Shown here in pieces: positions 1 through 57,929 of a stretch of DNA of 64,000 bases. The position numbers and the translations under genes were made by a program. Each line of letters begins with the position of its first letter. Position 1 is the stretch's first letter. The DNA comes from Sipunculus nudus. Lineage: Eukaryota; Annelida; Sipuncula; Golfingiida; Sipunculidae. Below the pieces are notes generated by a model. It was not told where the DNA came from. It saw only the letters and a list, made by a program, of their open reading frames with translations, and did no database searches. The stretch covers positions 94,262,723-94,326,722 of the forward strand of contig CM049309.1 in assembly GCA_026874595.1 (NCBI GenBank), given 5' to 3'.

Positions 1-606
1 AAGAAGAGAGACGCTGTTCTGATCCTGCCATTTGTATGTATAGTACAGGGGCAGGTAGGTCCGTAAGAAGAGAGACACTGTTCTGATCCTGCCATTTGTA
101 TGTATAGTACAGGGGCAGGTAGGTCCGTAAGAAGAGAGACGCTGTTCTGATCCTGCCATTTGTATGTATAGTACAGGGGCAGGTAGGTCCGTAAGAAGAG
201 AGACGCTGCTCTGATCCTGCCATTTGTATGTATAGTACAGGGGCAGGTAGGTCCGTAAGAAGAGAGACACTGTTCTGATCCTGCCATTTGTATGTATAGT
301 ACAGGGGCAGGTAGGTCCGTAAGATGAGAGACGCTGTTCTGATCCTGCCATTTGTATGTATAGTACAGGAGAAGGTAGGTCCGTAAGAAGAGAGACGCTG
401 TTCTGATCCTGCCATTTGTATGTATAGTACAGGGGCAGGTAGGTCCGTAAGAAGAGAGACGCTGTTCTGATCCTGCCATTTGTATGTATAGTACAGGGGC
501 AGGTAGGTCCGTAAGAAGAGAGACGCTGTTCTGATCCTGCCATTTGTATCTATAGTACAGGGGAAGGTAGGTCCGTAAGAAGAGAGACCCTGTTCAGGTT
601 CTGCTG
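1..606 (+). repeat. 64-bp tandem array carrying a HELQ exon 3' end and splice donor
   Basis: Nine full 64-bp units (starts 1, 65, 129, 193, 257, 321, 385, 449, 513) and a partial unit from 577. In one frame the first 54 bases of each unit read 18 codons containing VLILPFVCIVQ, which matches helicase motif Ia of the HELQ family, followed directly by a donor-like GTAGGT and then an in-frame TAA. The next exon in the window (2449) begins in the phase needed to follow this donor. The array therefore looks like repeated copies of an exon end plus donor. The complete exon must begin left of the window. Confidence 0.85.
321..374 (+). CDS. HELQ: Candidate genuine end of the upstream HELQ exon (array unit 6)
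   Basis: Unit 6 differs from its neighbours: the last codons before GTAGGT read VQEK, whereas most units read VQGQ. VQEK is what HELQ orthologues have at this place (family knowledge). It may be the functional exon end or simply a unit retaining the ancestral sequence. No longer open reading frame precedes it, so the full exon is not here. Unit 9 (513-576) is the other outlier and reads VSIVQGK. Confidence 0.35.
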
Positions 607-767
607 TTTGTCATTATTTATCATATTCCTTAATATAACCTGCTTACATTGAATTTGGAGTCATTTTGATTTTGGCTGTGCCGATACGTTGCCGTGACAA
701 TGCAGATCCTAAGCCTTGGTGAAGATTCGTATGATAGAGTTCATAATACATGTTGTCAGAACAATGA

Positions 768-1925
768 TTGTATCCGCCAAAACAGAGTTTTGCTGATACT
801 ATGTTTTCAGTTGGACCCTGCCGCTTAGGTTTCCGGAGAATTCCTCCGTTAATACTGGGCGAAATTTTTTGAAATTCGGAATTATGATCGGGTCACATGT
901 GAACTGCTGCGCCCTCATTTTTGGTTGACCTCTGACCTTTCCTCTCTGCCCAGCTTCCATTTGTGCGTCTGTTTCCACACATTAACCCACATATCTCGGG
1001 AACCATTTGACCAATCAGGCTAAACATTTTGCACAAATGTAGCCCATGGAATGCTTTGTAACATACACTAAAAATGGTGACACCACCTGCAACCATTTTT
1101 GCACAGCGTCCATCTGTTCATTTGCCTTGGGGAAAAAAAACATATCTCTGCATTGGTTACACTTATACACCTGAAATTTTGCATGTGTATACATCCTGGA
1201 CAGCTTCCTTGAATTTATTACAGGTGGCGCCACCGACATTCATGTTAAAGCTGCAGACATCCAAGCTCTTATCTCGGGAACCGTTTGGGCTAAAATTATG
1301 CATGTGTATAATTCTCAAATAGCTCTTTATCTTACACAAAACTGGTGCACCACCTGCAACCATTTATGCACAGCGTCCATTTGTTCATCTGGCTTTGGAT
1401 AAAATCACTCATATCTTGTAAGTAGTTGGACTTGTACACCTGAAATTTTGCAGGTTTTTACATCCTGGACAGCTTTCTTGATTTTATGACAGGTGGCGCC
1501 ATCTTCATTTATGTTTACACTGCAGACATTCAGGCTTATATCTCAGGACATATTTGGTTTGACATATCCCCCTGAAATTTTGCATATGTATAGATCTCAA
1601 ATAGCTCTAAATCATACACAAAATTGGTGGCCCCACATGCTATAATTTTTGCACAGTGTCCTGATTGTCTGCTTTGGATAAAATCACTCCGATACAAGTA
1701 GTGGTTCGACTTATCTGCCTAAAATTTTGCATATGTATACAACTTGGGCAGCTTTCTGGATTTTGTGGGAGGTGGCACAACCTACATACACATTTTGGCT
1801 GCAGACATTCATGCTAATATGCAACACACATCACTCTATTTCCCCTTGCCACTCAATCCATGCCTCACTTCATCCGTCCCACTCTGATTTTGGCGGATAC
1901 ACGTAGTCGCTTGTGGACTACCCGT
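768..1925 (+). mobile_element. Helentron-like non-autonomous repeat, family D copy 1
   Basis: The left end reads GTATCCGCCAAAACAGAG. Near the right end CTCTGATTTTGGCGGATAC is its inverted counterpart, giving subterminal inverted repeats. A stem GTAGTC / GACTAC with loop GCTTGTG follows at about 1905-1923. A second copy with the same ends lies at 40235-41510. The interior is a series of degenerate units with the recurring phrase GGTGGCGCCACCTG. No coding capacity was seen. Subterminal inverted repeats plus a 3' hairpin are the published hallmarks of Helentron-derived elements; the assignment is inferred. Confidence 0.65.
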
Positions 1926-2448
1926 ATTTCTGTTTATTTATTGCATACATAAAATCTTATGTAACTCTGTAAATGTTTGTTCTTTATGAGGACTGTAAGT
2001 GAACAGAATCAGTATTTATTAGCGGTGTCTGTATCTGCTTCATGTCACAGTTCCTTATGTTATATCCAATTTAATCATTTGCACATTATATGATCACTAG
2101 TTCATTATCATTGTATCAATGTGCTGAAAATACTTCACTGACCTTATACGCAACTTTGCAGCCAGTGACAATAGCTGGGTTTTGCCTGTATAACTATTTA
2201 CAGATATACAAATAACTCTTAATGTTATGCTCACTGAAAGACTAACCAAAATTCATGTGTGCATGTGTATTTGCTGAATATATGGAATTAACATATAGTT
2301 TAGATTGCTTCATTTAAATGAAAAATATTTCCTAACCAGTAGCGTGACATATTTGTAGATACTATGTAGACAATAATCCTAACACATAAAATTGCTGCTA
2401 ATAATACATCATATAATTTGTCATCACTCGTGAGATATATACTTACAG
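1926..2448. other. HELQ intron, AT-rich, nothing recognised
   Basis: No repeat family or coding segment was recognised. It ends in the acceptor ACTTACAG before the exon at 2449. Confidence 0.6.
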
Positions 2449-48622
<46,174 letters not shown>

Positions 48623-50020
48623 CAGATTACACCATCAGCCACCAGAAGTCAAGGTCACATATTTTACGAGTGGTCAACTAAGTGCCTCCCTCTGTCTGCA
48701 CCTCATAGTCAGGAAGAGCTTTGAAATATTACACCAACATCTGCCAGAAGTCAAGGTCACAGATTTTACGGGTGGTCAACTAACTGCCATCCCTCTGTCT
48801 CCACCTCATAGTCAGGAAGAGCTTTGAAATATTACACCATCATCCGCCAGAAGTCAAGGTCACAGATTTTACGGGTGGTCAACTAACTGCCATCCCTCTG
48901 CCTGCACCTCATAGTCAGGAAGAGCTTTGACAGATTACACCATCATCCGCCAGAAGTCAAGGTCACAGATTTTACGGATGGTCAGCTGTCTCTCTGTCTG
49001 CACCTCATAGTCAGGAAGAGCTGTGAAGGCATGAATTAACCTCAGTCAGAGGAGGGTCATGACCTAGTGGTAAAGGTGTTTGACGTTGGAGCAGAAAAAC
49101 TGTGTCATAACATTCAGGTTATGACTACTGGGTTATTTCATATCCATACCTAAACAAATACTTTGTAATAATACAACTTTGTAAAATTTTGTAACATTCT
49201 AGCATCAGCAAAAGAAGGAAAGACAGTGAAAGATGGTGTGACACAGTAATAGAATAACTGAATTGTTACACATTGTTTTGGTTTAATTAAGTTGGTGTCT
49301 TTGTATGATTATCATAGAATTAATTTAATACTGAGAGATCGATATTTTGATTTTAACTACATGTAGGTCCCTCTGCTGTGTCAAGAGTGAAGTCTGCATG
49401 AAGTCAGACTTAGATAACTGTGATATAAATGTGTGCACTGGCAATTTCCTTTTTATTAGAGCAAAAAGAACACAAACATGTTGACTGACATTTATATTTT
49501 ACCTTTTATTCAGGACTCGTATCACAGTGAAATCCCACATGAATCGAGACATTTTATGCTTAATTTATTACTAAACTTTTGATTTGGAAATATGGGATTA
49601 TCATCTGTGTTATGTACTACTTTTATCTAAATTTTCGGGAAACATCCTAATATTTACCACAGAAAGACATATTTCACTCAACGACTTTGAAGAGCCCTGG
49701 CCCATATATACATTGTCAGTGTTTGCTTTATAATAACTGCATTAATTATGATCTGCATTAGTTATGTCTGCTCCTAACTGTTGGGTATGTGTATGTTAGA
49801 AATTCAGTTAAAAAATTCTGTTACTTTAGGTTGTTGAAAATATTTTTACAATTTAATTGTACTGTTGCTCTTTGATTAATCATGTCACTCATTCTGTATT
49901 CCCAACATATATCCAACCATTGTGCCAAAATTGAAAGCATTTGTTTATCATTGAGCATCACTATGTTTATCCAAGTCATATTCATGATTCATGACAATAA
50001 AAAAAATGTTTAAACATATA
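48623..50020 (+). other. HELQ: HELQ 3' untranslated region
   Basis: Runs from the stop to a canonical AATAAA at 49996-50001 in an A-rich context. Apart from the repeat units to 49030 nothing else is recognised. The exact cleavage site is not visible. Confidence 0.6.
49996..50001 (+). terminator. Polyadenylation signal AATAAA
   Basis: GACAATAAAAAAAATG, about 1.37 kb after the stop codon; the first canonical hexamer seen downstream of the last exon. Confidence 0.55.
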
Positions 50021-50494
50021 AAATACTTCTCATTTATTGTTCATCATCTGTAACTTCAAAATTATTGTATACTTTTGATTAACTCAAACTGTCTGTAGTT
50101 TTCTTTATATATTCTCTCAGTGAATTTATACAGTATCTTTCTGTGCTATCTCATTCTATCCCATCTTTTCCACTCTAAGTAATACATGTACAGTAACTAT
50201 TTTATGGTTATCTAAATCATTGTCATAATTGACATATTCCATTTTGGATGTTACAGTTTTATTTCCTTCTGCAACTGTGTTATATTTGTTAAATTGTTTC
50301 ATTATATCTCTCTCCACCTGTCACCAGTCTACTGGCTGGTATAACATACCTGACACAAAACATATCCTATATTCGTAAACTACCATATCTAGCTTGATGC
50401 TTTTTTATGGTTCATCTTATAAAAAAATTAAACTGTAATGCAAGGTTTATCAGTTCTTCTTAACAACTTCAAAAAATTTGTGATTTACTAAGCC
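50021..50494. other. Intergenic, nothing recognised
   Basis: AT-rich sequence between the gene's end and the Harbinger-like element. Confidence 0.5.
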
Positions 50495-51375
50495 TAAAGC
50501 CACGGTCACATTAAATCGTAGGACTGTTTCATCGTGCGATTGACCCACGATCAGATAGTCGCACGACCAGTCTCCACAAAATTGTCCTGATTCTGAAATG
50601 GTCGTGAGTACTTGATACTGGTGGTAGGTAATCGTACGACTGGTGGCACGCTCGGTTGCACTATCAACCAAAACTAGTGACGATCGGTCGCAAGATCAGT
50701 CGGGCGACAAGTCGTTGCGATTATTAATATTTATCGTACGACAAGTCATAGTGACCATCGATCAATCGTACGACTTGACGTAATGATCTGCGACTAGTCG
50801 TTCGACTGGTCGTGCCACCGATCGTATGGATATATATTCCTGGGCCCGATATCAGCCCTAGTCATTCGTTCGCTAGATCCCGTACAGAACAGTGATATGA
50901 TATATACGTTTTCTTCTTTGTCTTCGCTGGCTTCTTCGGTGCAGAAGTGCAGCTGCGGCAATAGCACCAAGCTGTTGTTGTTGCTCCAGCTGTAGCCGAA
51001 CCAGCATAAACTCGAGTCTACAGGGTGGCATCAGCTGCTCCATACTGACAATTTGGAGGTAAATACGACTGACTGAGCTTTGCCCTAGATCCCAACAATT
51101 TTATAACGTTTGCCGAGCTGATAGCACGACCAGTCGTATGGTCGTGCCACAAGTCGGGAGAGATCTTGGCAAGTTGCATTTCTGATCACAAGGTCGTACG
51201 ACCAGTGGTGCCACCAATCGCGAGGTGGCACGAGCAGTGACACGACCAATCGTGCAACAATTTGTCGCACGATGATGCACGACTGGTCGTGCAATGACTA
51301 AAGACTGGTGGTACAACCTTCTGGCTAATTCCCACGACCACAAAATTGACAAATCAGTCGCAACTGGATTTTTAA

Positions 51376-52550
51376 AGCCACGGTCACATTGGAGATACGA
51401 CCAGGTTACGACCTGTCCACGACTGAAAATTTTAGGAATCGCCGGACAATCGTGACAATAACGTGCGACCGATCGCGGAGGTCGTGGCTGATCACTGGGT
51501 GAAAAATCGGTCGCAGGTGGTTTTTGAACATGTTCAAAATCCAGTTGCGACTGATTTGTCAATTTTGAGGTCGTAGGGGCTCGCAAGAAGGTTGTACAAC
51601 CAGTCTTTGGTCATCGCACGACCAGTCGTGCATCATCGTGCGACAACTTGTTGCTCGATTGGTCGTGCCACTGCTCGTGCCACCTCGCGATTGGTGGCAC
51701 CACTGGTCGTACGACCTTGTGAACAGAATTGCGACTTGCCAAGATCTCCCCCGACTTGTGGCACGACCATACGACTGGCCGTGCTATCAGCTCGGCAAAC
51801 GTTATAAAAGTGTCGGGATCTAGAGCTAAGCTCATTCGGCCGTATTTACCTCTATTGTAAGTATGGATCAGCTGATGCCTCCCTGTAGACTCGAGTTTAC
51901 GCTGGTTCGGCTACAGCTGGAGCAACAACAACAGCTTGGCGCTATTGCCGCAGCTGCACTTCTTCACCGAAGAAGCCAGCGAAGACAAAAAAGAAAACGT
52001 AAGTACTCTCAGAGGCATCTGTTTCCTGCACAGATTCAGGCTGCGGATCATCTTCTGCCATGGGTGCCGTGTAGATTTCTGCTAGCACCGCGGTGTCTGA
52101 AACAAGCTGTTTTCGGCCCTTGCCACGTCCTTTTCCTTTTCGTGGAGGCATATCACTGTACTTTCTTTACGAGATCTAGCGAACGAATGACTAGGGCTGA
52201 TATCAGGCCCAGGAATATATATCCATACGATCGGTGGCACGACCAGTTGAACGACTAGTCGCAGGTCATTACGACAAGTCGTACGATTAGTCGCTGGTCA
52301 CTAAGACTGTCGTAGGATCAATATTAATCGCAACGACTTGTCGCACGACTGACCTTGCGACCGATCGTCACTAGTTCTGGTTGATCGTGCAACCGAGCGT
52401 GCCACCAGTCGTACGATTACCTACCACCAGTATCAAGTACTCACGACCATTTCAGAATCAGGACAAATTTGTGGAGACTGGTCGTGCGACTACCTGATTG
52501 TGGGTCAATCGCACGATTAAACAGTCGTACGATTCAGTGTGACCGTGGCT
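51376..52550 (+). mobile_element. PIF/Harbinger-like element, inner copy
   Basis: Starts AGCCACGGTCACATTGGAGA and ends CAGTGTGACCGTGGCT, flanked by TAA at 51373-51375 and 52551-52553. It is the inverse of the outer copy (50498-51375 plus 52554-52710) with an extra ~150 bp near 52000-52150. It therefore inserted into its own family in the opposite orientation. Confidence 0.78.
51863..52151. pseudogene. Possible Harbinger coding remnants (divergent reading frames)
   Basis: Plus strand 51863 onward reads MDQLMPPCRLEFTLVRLQLE, then an alanine run and RRSQRRQKRKR up to a GTAAGT at about 51999. Minus strand 52151-51999 reads MPPRKGKGRGKGRKQLVSDT and an acidic stretch. PIF/Harbinger elements encode a nuclease and a separate Myb-like protein, and these could be their N-termini, but no catalytic residues are present. 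The outer copy carries the mirrored first fragment at about 50905-51045. Confidence 0.3.
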
Positions 52551-52713
52551 TAACATGTTCAAAAACCACCTGCGACCGATTTTTCACCCAGGGATCAGTC
52601 ACAACCTCCGCGATCGGTCGCACGTTCTTGTCACGACTGTCCGGCGATTCCTCAAATTTTCAGTCGCGGACAGGTCGTAACCTGGTCGTATCTCTAGTGT
52701 GACCGTGGCTTAA

Positions 52714-53129
52714 AGCTTATGGTATTTTCGTGGATCTACTGAACAGTCATTTTATAATCGATCTGAGTATACATATATATATAGTGTGGGAGCCAGAATA
52801 GAGTCCTGTTTTGCCCTGCTTTCGATATCAATTGGCTGATGTGGAGACTTCATACATCAGTGTTACCTTCATTGCTATACAGGATGCTGAGCATATACAA
52901 CAATGCTGAGCAGAGTGGGGAGTTGGGAGGGGACCAACAAGTCTTGGCTAGATTTTTGGAGAGCTCATCTCTACTGTAGAGGTCTAATGGTTTGGTGAGA
53001 TCTTGAAGGCTATATGTGAAATGGTTGTCTCTGTCACTGGCACTTATAGTTGTCTGACTCTGAAGGAGAAAACCAAGACTATTATAGACCTTTCACCTCT
53101 GAATCTACACTGAGACTGGGTAGACTCTT
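52714..53129. other. Intergenic, nothing recognised
   Basis: About 415 bp with no family recognised. Confidence 0.45.
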
Positions 53130-53535
53130 TCAGTTTAAATGGGAAACCTCTTTACAACTACTCGGACATAATTTTTCTGCAATGGTAAGAAGGGATATGT
53201 AAAGATAGTTGTAACAGTCAGTTCTGTTAACCTTGTTCTTGAAAAAGTTATTTATGTTGACATGTTCTATGGCATGGTGCCTTCTGCCTAAGAGTGGCTT
53301 CTGTAGTTTTGTGGTAAGAATTGCCTTTTTTGCATTTGAGAACTTCTCAGGGACAGCGTCCTTTTCTGGGGATTTTCCATAGGCCAGGGTATGAAGTGCC
53401 TCACTAAGTTCTTTTAGAGTTGGTTTGCTGTCAAGTTCTTCCGCTGTAGGCAGGAACTCCATAGCATTAAAGACCGGTTTATTGACAATATTTTTGTGGC
53501 ATACACCTCCAGAGAAGTGCTCAACCCAGCATGAA
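53130..53535 (-). pseudogene. Non-LTR retrotransposon reverse transcriptase fragment
   Basis: Minus strand reads WVEHFSGG, EFLPTAEELDSKPTLKELSE, LHTLAYGKSPEKDAVPEKF and later FFKNKVNRTDCYNYLYISLL. These follow the LINE order (R)W-EHF, P-L-E---A---L--GK-PG-D-IP-E, and YKNKGDRSDCNNYRGISLL. Substitutions such as YGKSPEKD for the GKAPG-D motif and a deletion between the two blocks show it is dead. The probable upstream part lies at 61400-62200. Confidence 0.75.
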
Positions 53536-56500
53536 TTATATATAGCCCACCTCTAAAGCAAGAACTCTATCGATTTTTGGTCAAAGGTCAAGGTCACAGA
53601 AACCACCTATTAAGAAAAATTATGGATGCATTTTTGGCCAAACGTTTCATCCCAAAGCTTCCATGTAGCACATATAGGTGACCTGCAAATAGGAGATGAA
53701 CCTGATTGAGTTGGGGTCACAAGGTCAAAGGTCAAGGTAACAGTGGCCATCTGTCTATATATATGTTTATGAATGATAACTCCAGTTTGGATCAACATAT
53801 TGTTTAAATCTTTATTTATATATGGCCCACCAGTAAAATAAGAACCTTTTTTATATAGTGGTCATGAGGTCAAAGGTCAAGGTCACAGGGAACATTTGTT
53901 TCCTGATAACCCCAGGTTGGATTGATATATTGGTTTTTAGCTCAGCTGACTATAAGTCATCTGAGCTATAGTCGTGGTCCATTGTCTGTCGTCCGTACGT
54001 CCGGATGACCGTCCGTAAGACTGGCACATTTCGACACCATTGGACCTACGAATCTGAAATTCTGCAAACAGATGTCCCAAAAATCTCCTACCATGCCGAA
54101 AATTGGGTCAATAGGACTTCGTTCCTTCGAGATATTAAGGAAAAACCTCAATTTTTTATTAGAAATCTATTTTCACACTTCAGGACTTCTTAATATCAAA
54201 ACCACTCATCTGTTTTTTTTTAATAAATATTCCTCTATATAGTTCCTATGTACATGCCATAAATTAAGTCAGTATAATTTAATTTAAAAAAGTTATGGGC
54301 CCAAACATAATAGACCTTGTAAAAAAATCAGGAAAGATATTTGGTCACTTAAGACCAAAAGTGTTAAAGGTAGGGACTTTTTTTCAGTAATACAACTTTA
54401 ATTAATCAAAATTTAATTGTATACCCAAAAGTAGATCAAAATCTTTTAAATTTTTTTAAATATTGGCAAAAATATAAAATTGGTACCTTAAAGTTTGCCC
54501 AACTTTGGCCACGGCACGTTTTTTTCCTGTAAGTACTGTGGATTTGATTTTCACAGCATGTACACATAAAGATTTAATCTGTTTAAATCTGAAATTTGAA
54601 AATAAAAGCTGCAAAATTAGGCTAGTTATTGAATTTTTTTTAGAGGCTCTTGTTGTATTCCCTTACATTGTCAAGCAGTCCACTTTGGTGAATGTAGGTC
54701 ATTCAGTGCATATCTCTATGCTCCCCAGGCTGTTGGCATAATGTTAGATGTCCCAAAGATCTCCTACCAACTGAAAACTGGGTCTTTGCGACTTTGCTCC
54801 TTTGAGAAATTAAGGGAAAACCTCAATTTTTTATTGAAAACCTATTTTCACACTTCAGGACTGCCTAATATCAAAACCTCTCATATAAAATTGGTACCTT
54901 AAATTTTGCCCAAGTTTGACCATGGCAGGTTTTTTTTCTTGTAAAAACATTTGATTTACTTTACACAGTCTGTATATATATATAGATTTAATCTGTTTAA
55001 TTCTGAAATTTGAAAGTAAAAGCTTAAAAATTATTCTAGTTATTGAAGTTTTTCTGAGGCTCTAATGTATTTACATTTTGAACCTCCAGACCAGCCATGT
55101 CTGGTCCTTACAGCCTTGTCTGGGTAAACGTATAGTGATGCAACACTGCTTTTACAAATGTAGAATCACATGTGGCAACCCTGCCCCCCCCCCTTCCCCC
55201 ACCCACCCAACCAGATATGTTGTATTACTTACATTCTTTAACCGATTGCTGTTTCTGTTCAAATGTATACAACTTTTCCAATCCTGAATCAAGTGTTATT
55301 TTCATATATATATATTGTTTTGCAAATTTAAAAAAATATATTTTTAGAAAAAATAAATACATCTGTGTTTCTATTAAAAATCTTTTCATACTTCAGGACT
55401 GCTTAATATCAAAACCACTCATCTGGTTTTCTTCATATTTACCATATATATTCCTCTATATAATTCCTATGTACATGCCAGAAATTTAGTCTGTATTATA
55501 TAATTTAAAAAAAGTTATAGGCCCAAACATAATGGACTTTGTAAATAATTCAGGGAAGATATTTGGTCACTTAAGACCAAAAATTTTAAACCTAGAGACT
55601 TTTTTTCAGTAATACAACTTTAGTTAATCAAAATTTAATTGTATACCAAAAATTAGATCAAAAATATAAATTTGGTACCTTAAATTTTGCCCAAGTTTGA
55701 CCATGGCATGTTCTTTCTTGTAAGAACATTTGATTGACTTTTCACAGTCGGTATATATATAGATTTAATCTGTTAAAATCTGAAATTTGAAGGTAAAAGC
55801 TTAAAAATTATTCTAGTTATTGAAGTTTTTCTTAGGCTAATGTATAATTCTAATGTATAAATTTACATTTTGAACCTCCAGACCAGCCATGTCTGGTCCC
55901 TACAGCCTTGCCTGGGTAAACTTTATAGTGATGCAACACTACTTTTTCAAATGTAGAATCCCCCCCCCCCCAAACAGATATGTTGAATTAGTTACATTCT
56001 TTAATTGCCGTGCTGTTTCCAATGAAATGTATACAACTTTTCCTGAATCAAGTGTAATTTTCAGATATTTATTATTTTGCAAATTTTAAAAATATATTTT
56101 AAGAAAAAATAAATACATCTGTGTATATAATGTGATGTGGCCTGAGCAGATTAACCGTAAATGTTAATGCAATTTAGAATTGTTAATCAACTTAAATTTC
56201 AAATATAATTGATATATACTGTAAATGTATAGTAAAATTTATAAATTTTGTCCAAAATTTCCTTTAACAAAAATTGATGTATTAAAAAAATGAGGATGTA
56301 ATGCAAACATTCGTTCAGTATTTTTCTGCCTCAATAGAATGGGAATTAAAGTGATTTGCTTTGTTTTCCTATCTCTCTGTTTGTTTTGAAATATTAAATA
56401 ATTATGAATAAAACATTTTTTTTACCTGTAAGCACTTTTGGATTTGTATCCTGTATGTTTATGCAAAGGTGTTGTAACTTTCCTCACTCCCTGCCACTGA

Positions 56501-56799
56501 GTATTTGTTTGGGACAATATTCTTCTGGCAACTGCATAAAATTTATTACTGGTAAATAAAGAAAAAATATACAGAGGTACAAAGGTGTTTTTAAACTCTC
56601 ATCCTCCCCCTCCCCCCCCCCCCCCCTAATCAGGTCCTTCCACCTGTGGGATTGGAACATTATGTTTGTATATATTTAAAAACAATGGATTTAATTGGAT
56701 AGTGTAAACTGCTGAACTGTCAACAGCTTATCAAAAAGCCAACTAATGATCATGGTAATAATGTAGATCTCATATTCACAAACTGCTATAGCCTGATAT

Positions 56800-57929
56800 G
56801 TTTTAGTTGGTCATCGAATCTTATTTAAGAATGTTCAAAAGTTGGTGCACTGGAATGTTAATTAATCACCTCCATCCCTCCCCCCCCCCTGGTTTATGTG
56901 CTTAAATAATATATTTTAAAATACTAATAAAATATCAGTTACATTATAACATTCATGTTCCAGATGGGCCAAATAGGGAAATGTTCAGGTGTATTATTCA
57001 ATAGTTTAATACCATATATTCGTGTATTACACATTACAATATATACTTATCATATATAGTGTATGCTCATTTGAAAATGGATTTGTTCACAGCTTTTTAT
57101 TTGAATCAATAAATAGAAGAAACCGTAGTCGCTGGCCAAGTGTCAGTATATGCTGCTGAAGATGGGGGCGTATTCTTAAAGGGGGGGGGGGGGGGGTGGT
57201 TAATTGTCTCGGGATACTGTGGCACCTGCGGTGCCAAGAAATAACTAGTTTTTCATATGAGTCTGGGGTACATATAACTTGAATAATTGGGAAAATAATT
57301 GTGTGGGTGTAAAAAAGAAAATGGAAAAGTGGGGAAACATGAGTACACTTAAAAATAAACAAGCCAAACAATTATCCTTCTACTGATGCTGGAGATCATG
57401 CCAGTTGGTGATCACAGAAAAAGAAACACTGATAAAAAAAATGCTAAATAAAGCCAAGGATCAAGGTTTATCAGATAAATATAATTGGCTAAGGATCTCC
57501 ATTATAAATCTCCATTTCAAATCAATAAAGGGACTTGTTGGGGTATACATCCACAATTTATCACTGATTAACCTCATATAGTGTGTTTTAAACTTAATGT
57601 TAACAAGATACTGTCTATTATTCTGGTATTAAGCTCTAATTAAATATGTGCATGTTGTATGTCTATACTATCATTTCCTTGCTGGGTATACAGCTAGTAA
57701 ATAGTAAATACCCGTCCTGTGTGATGTGAGAATCCACAGGTGTTCTGCTCGCAGGTGCATGAAATCAGGATCAGGAGCACTGGCTCAGTAGTCAGTATGG
57801 GGTGCTCAGCATGTGGCCTGCCAGACTCCACCATATCAATACTGGCAGGTGTCAATTGTGAAGTGATCACTAAAAGCAATCAAATGTATATTGAATTAAA
57901 AGAATGATCTGTTGCAGACCAATATGTTA
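56800..57929. other. AT-rich interior, nothing recognised
   Basis: No coding segment or family recognised. C-runs at 56605-56627 and 56880-56890 and a G-run at 57180-57196 stand out. Confidence 0.4.

Larger units (their letters stand above)
50498..52710 (-). mobile_element. PIF/Harbinger-like element, outer copy (interrupted)
   Basis: Ends AGCCACGGTCACATTAAATC (left) and GTGTGACCGTGGCT (right), flanked by TAA at 50495-50497 and 52711-52713, the 3-bp TWA target typical of PIF/Harbinger. It is split at 51375 by a second, inverted copy of itself. Without that insert it is about 1.03 kb. Both arms are dense in TCGTACGAC and TCGTGCGAC palindromes. Confidence 0.75.

Noticed and set aside
51101..51586. 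161-codon minus-strand frame in the Harbinger-like element
   Set aside because: It is produced by the repeated TCGTNCGAC palindromes; no domain is recognisable and the mirrored arm gives a similar frame on the other strand.
53590..53910. GGTCAAAGGTCAAGGTCA as nuclear-receptor response elements
   Set aside because: The phrase belongs to the family E dispersed repeat and occurs far from any promoter seen here.
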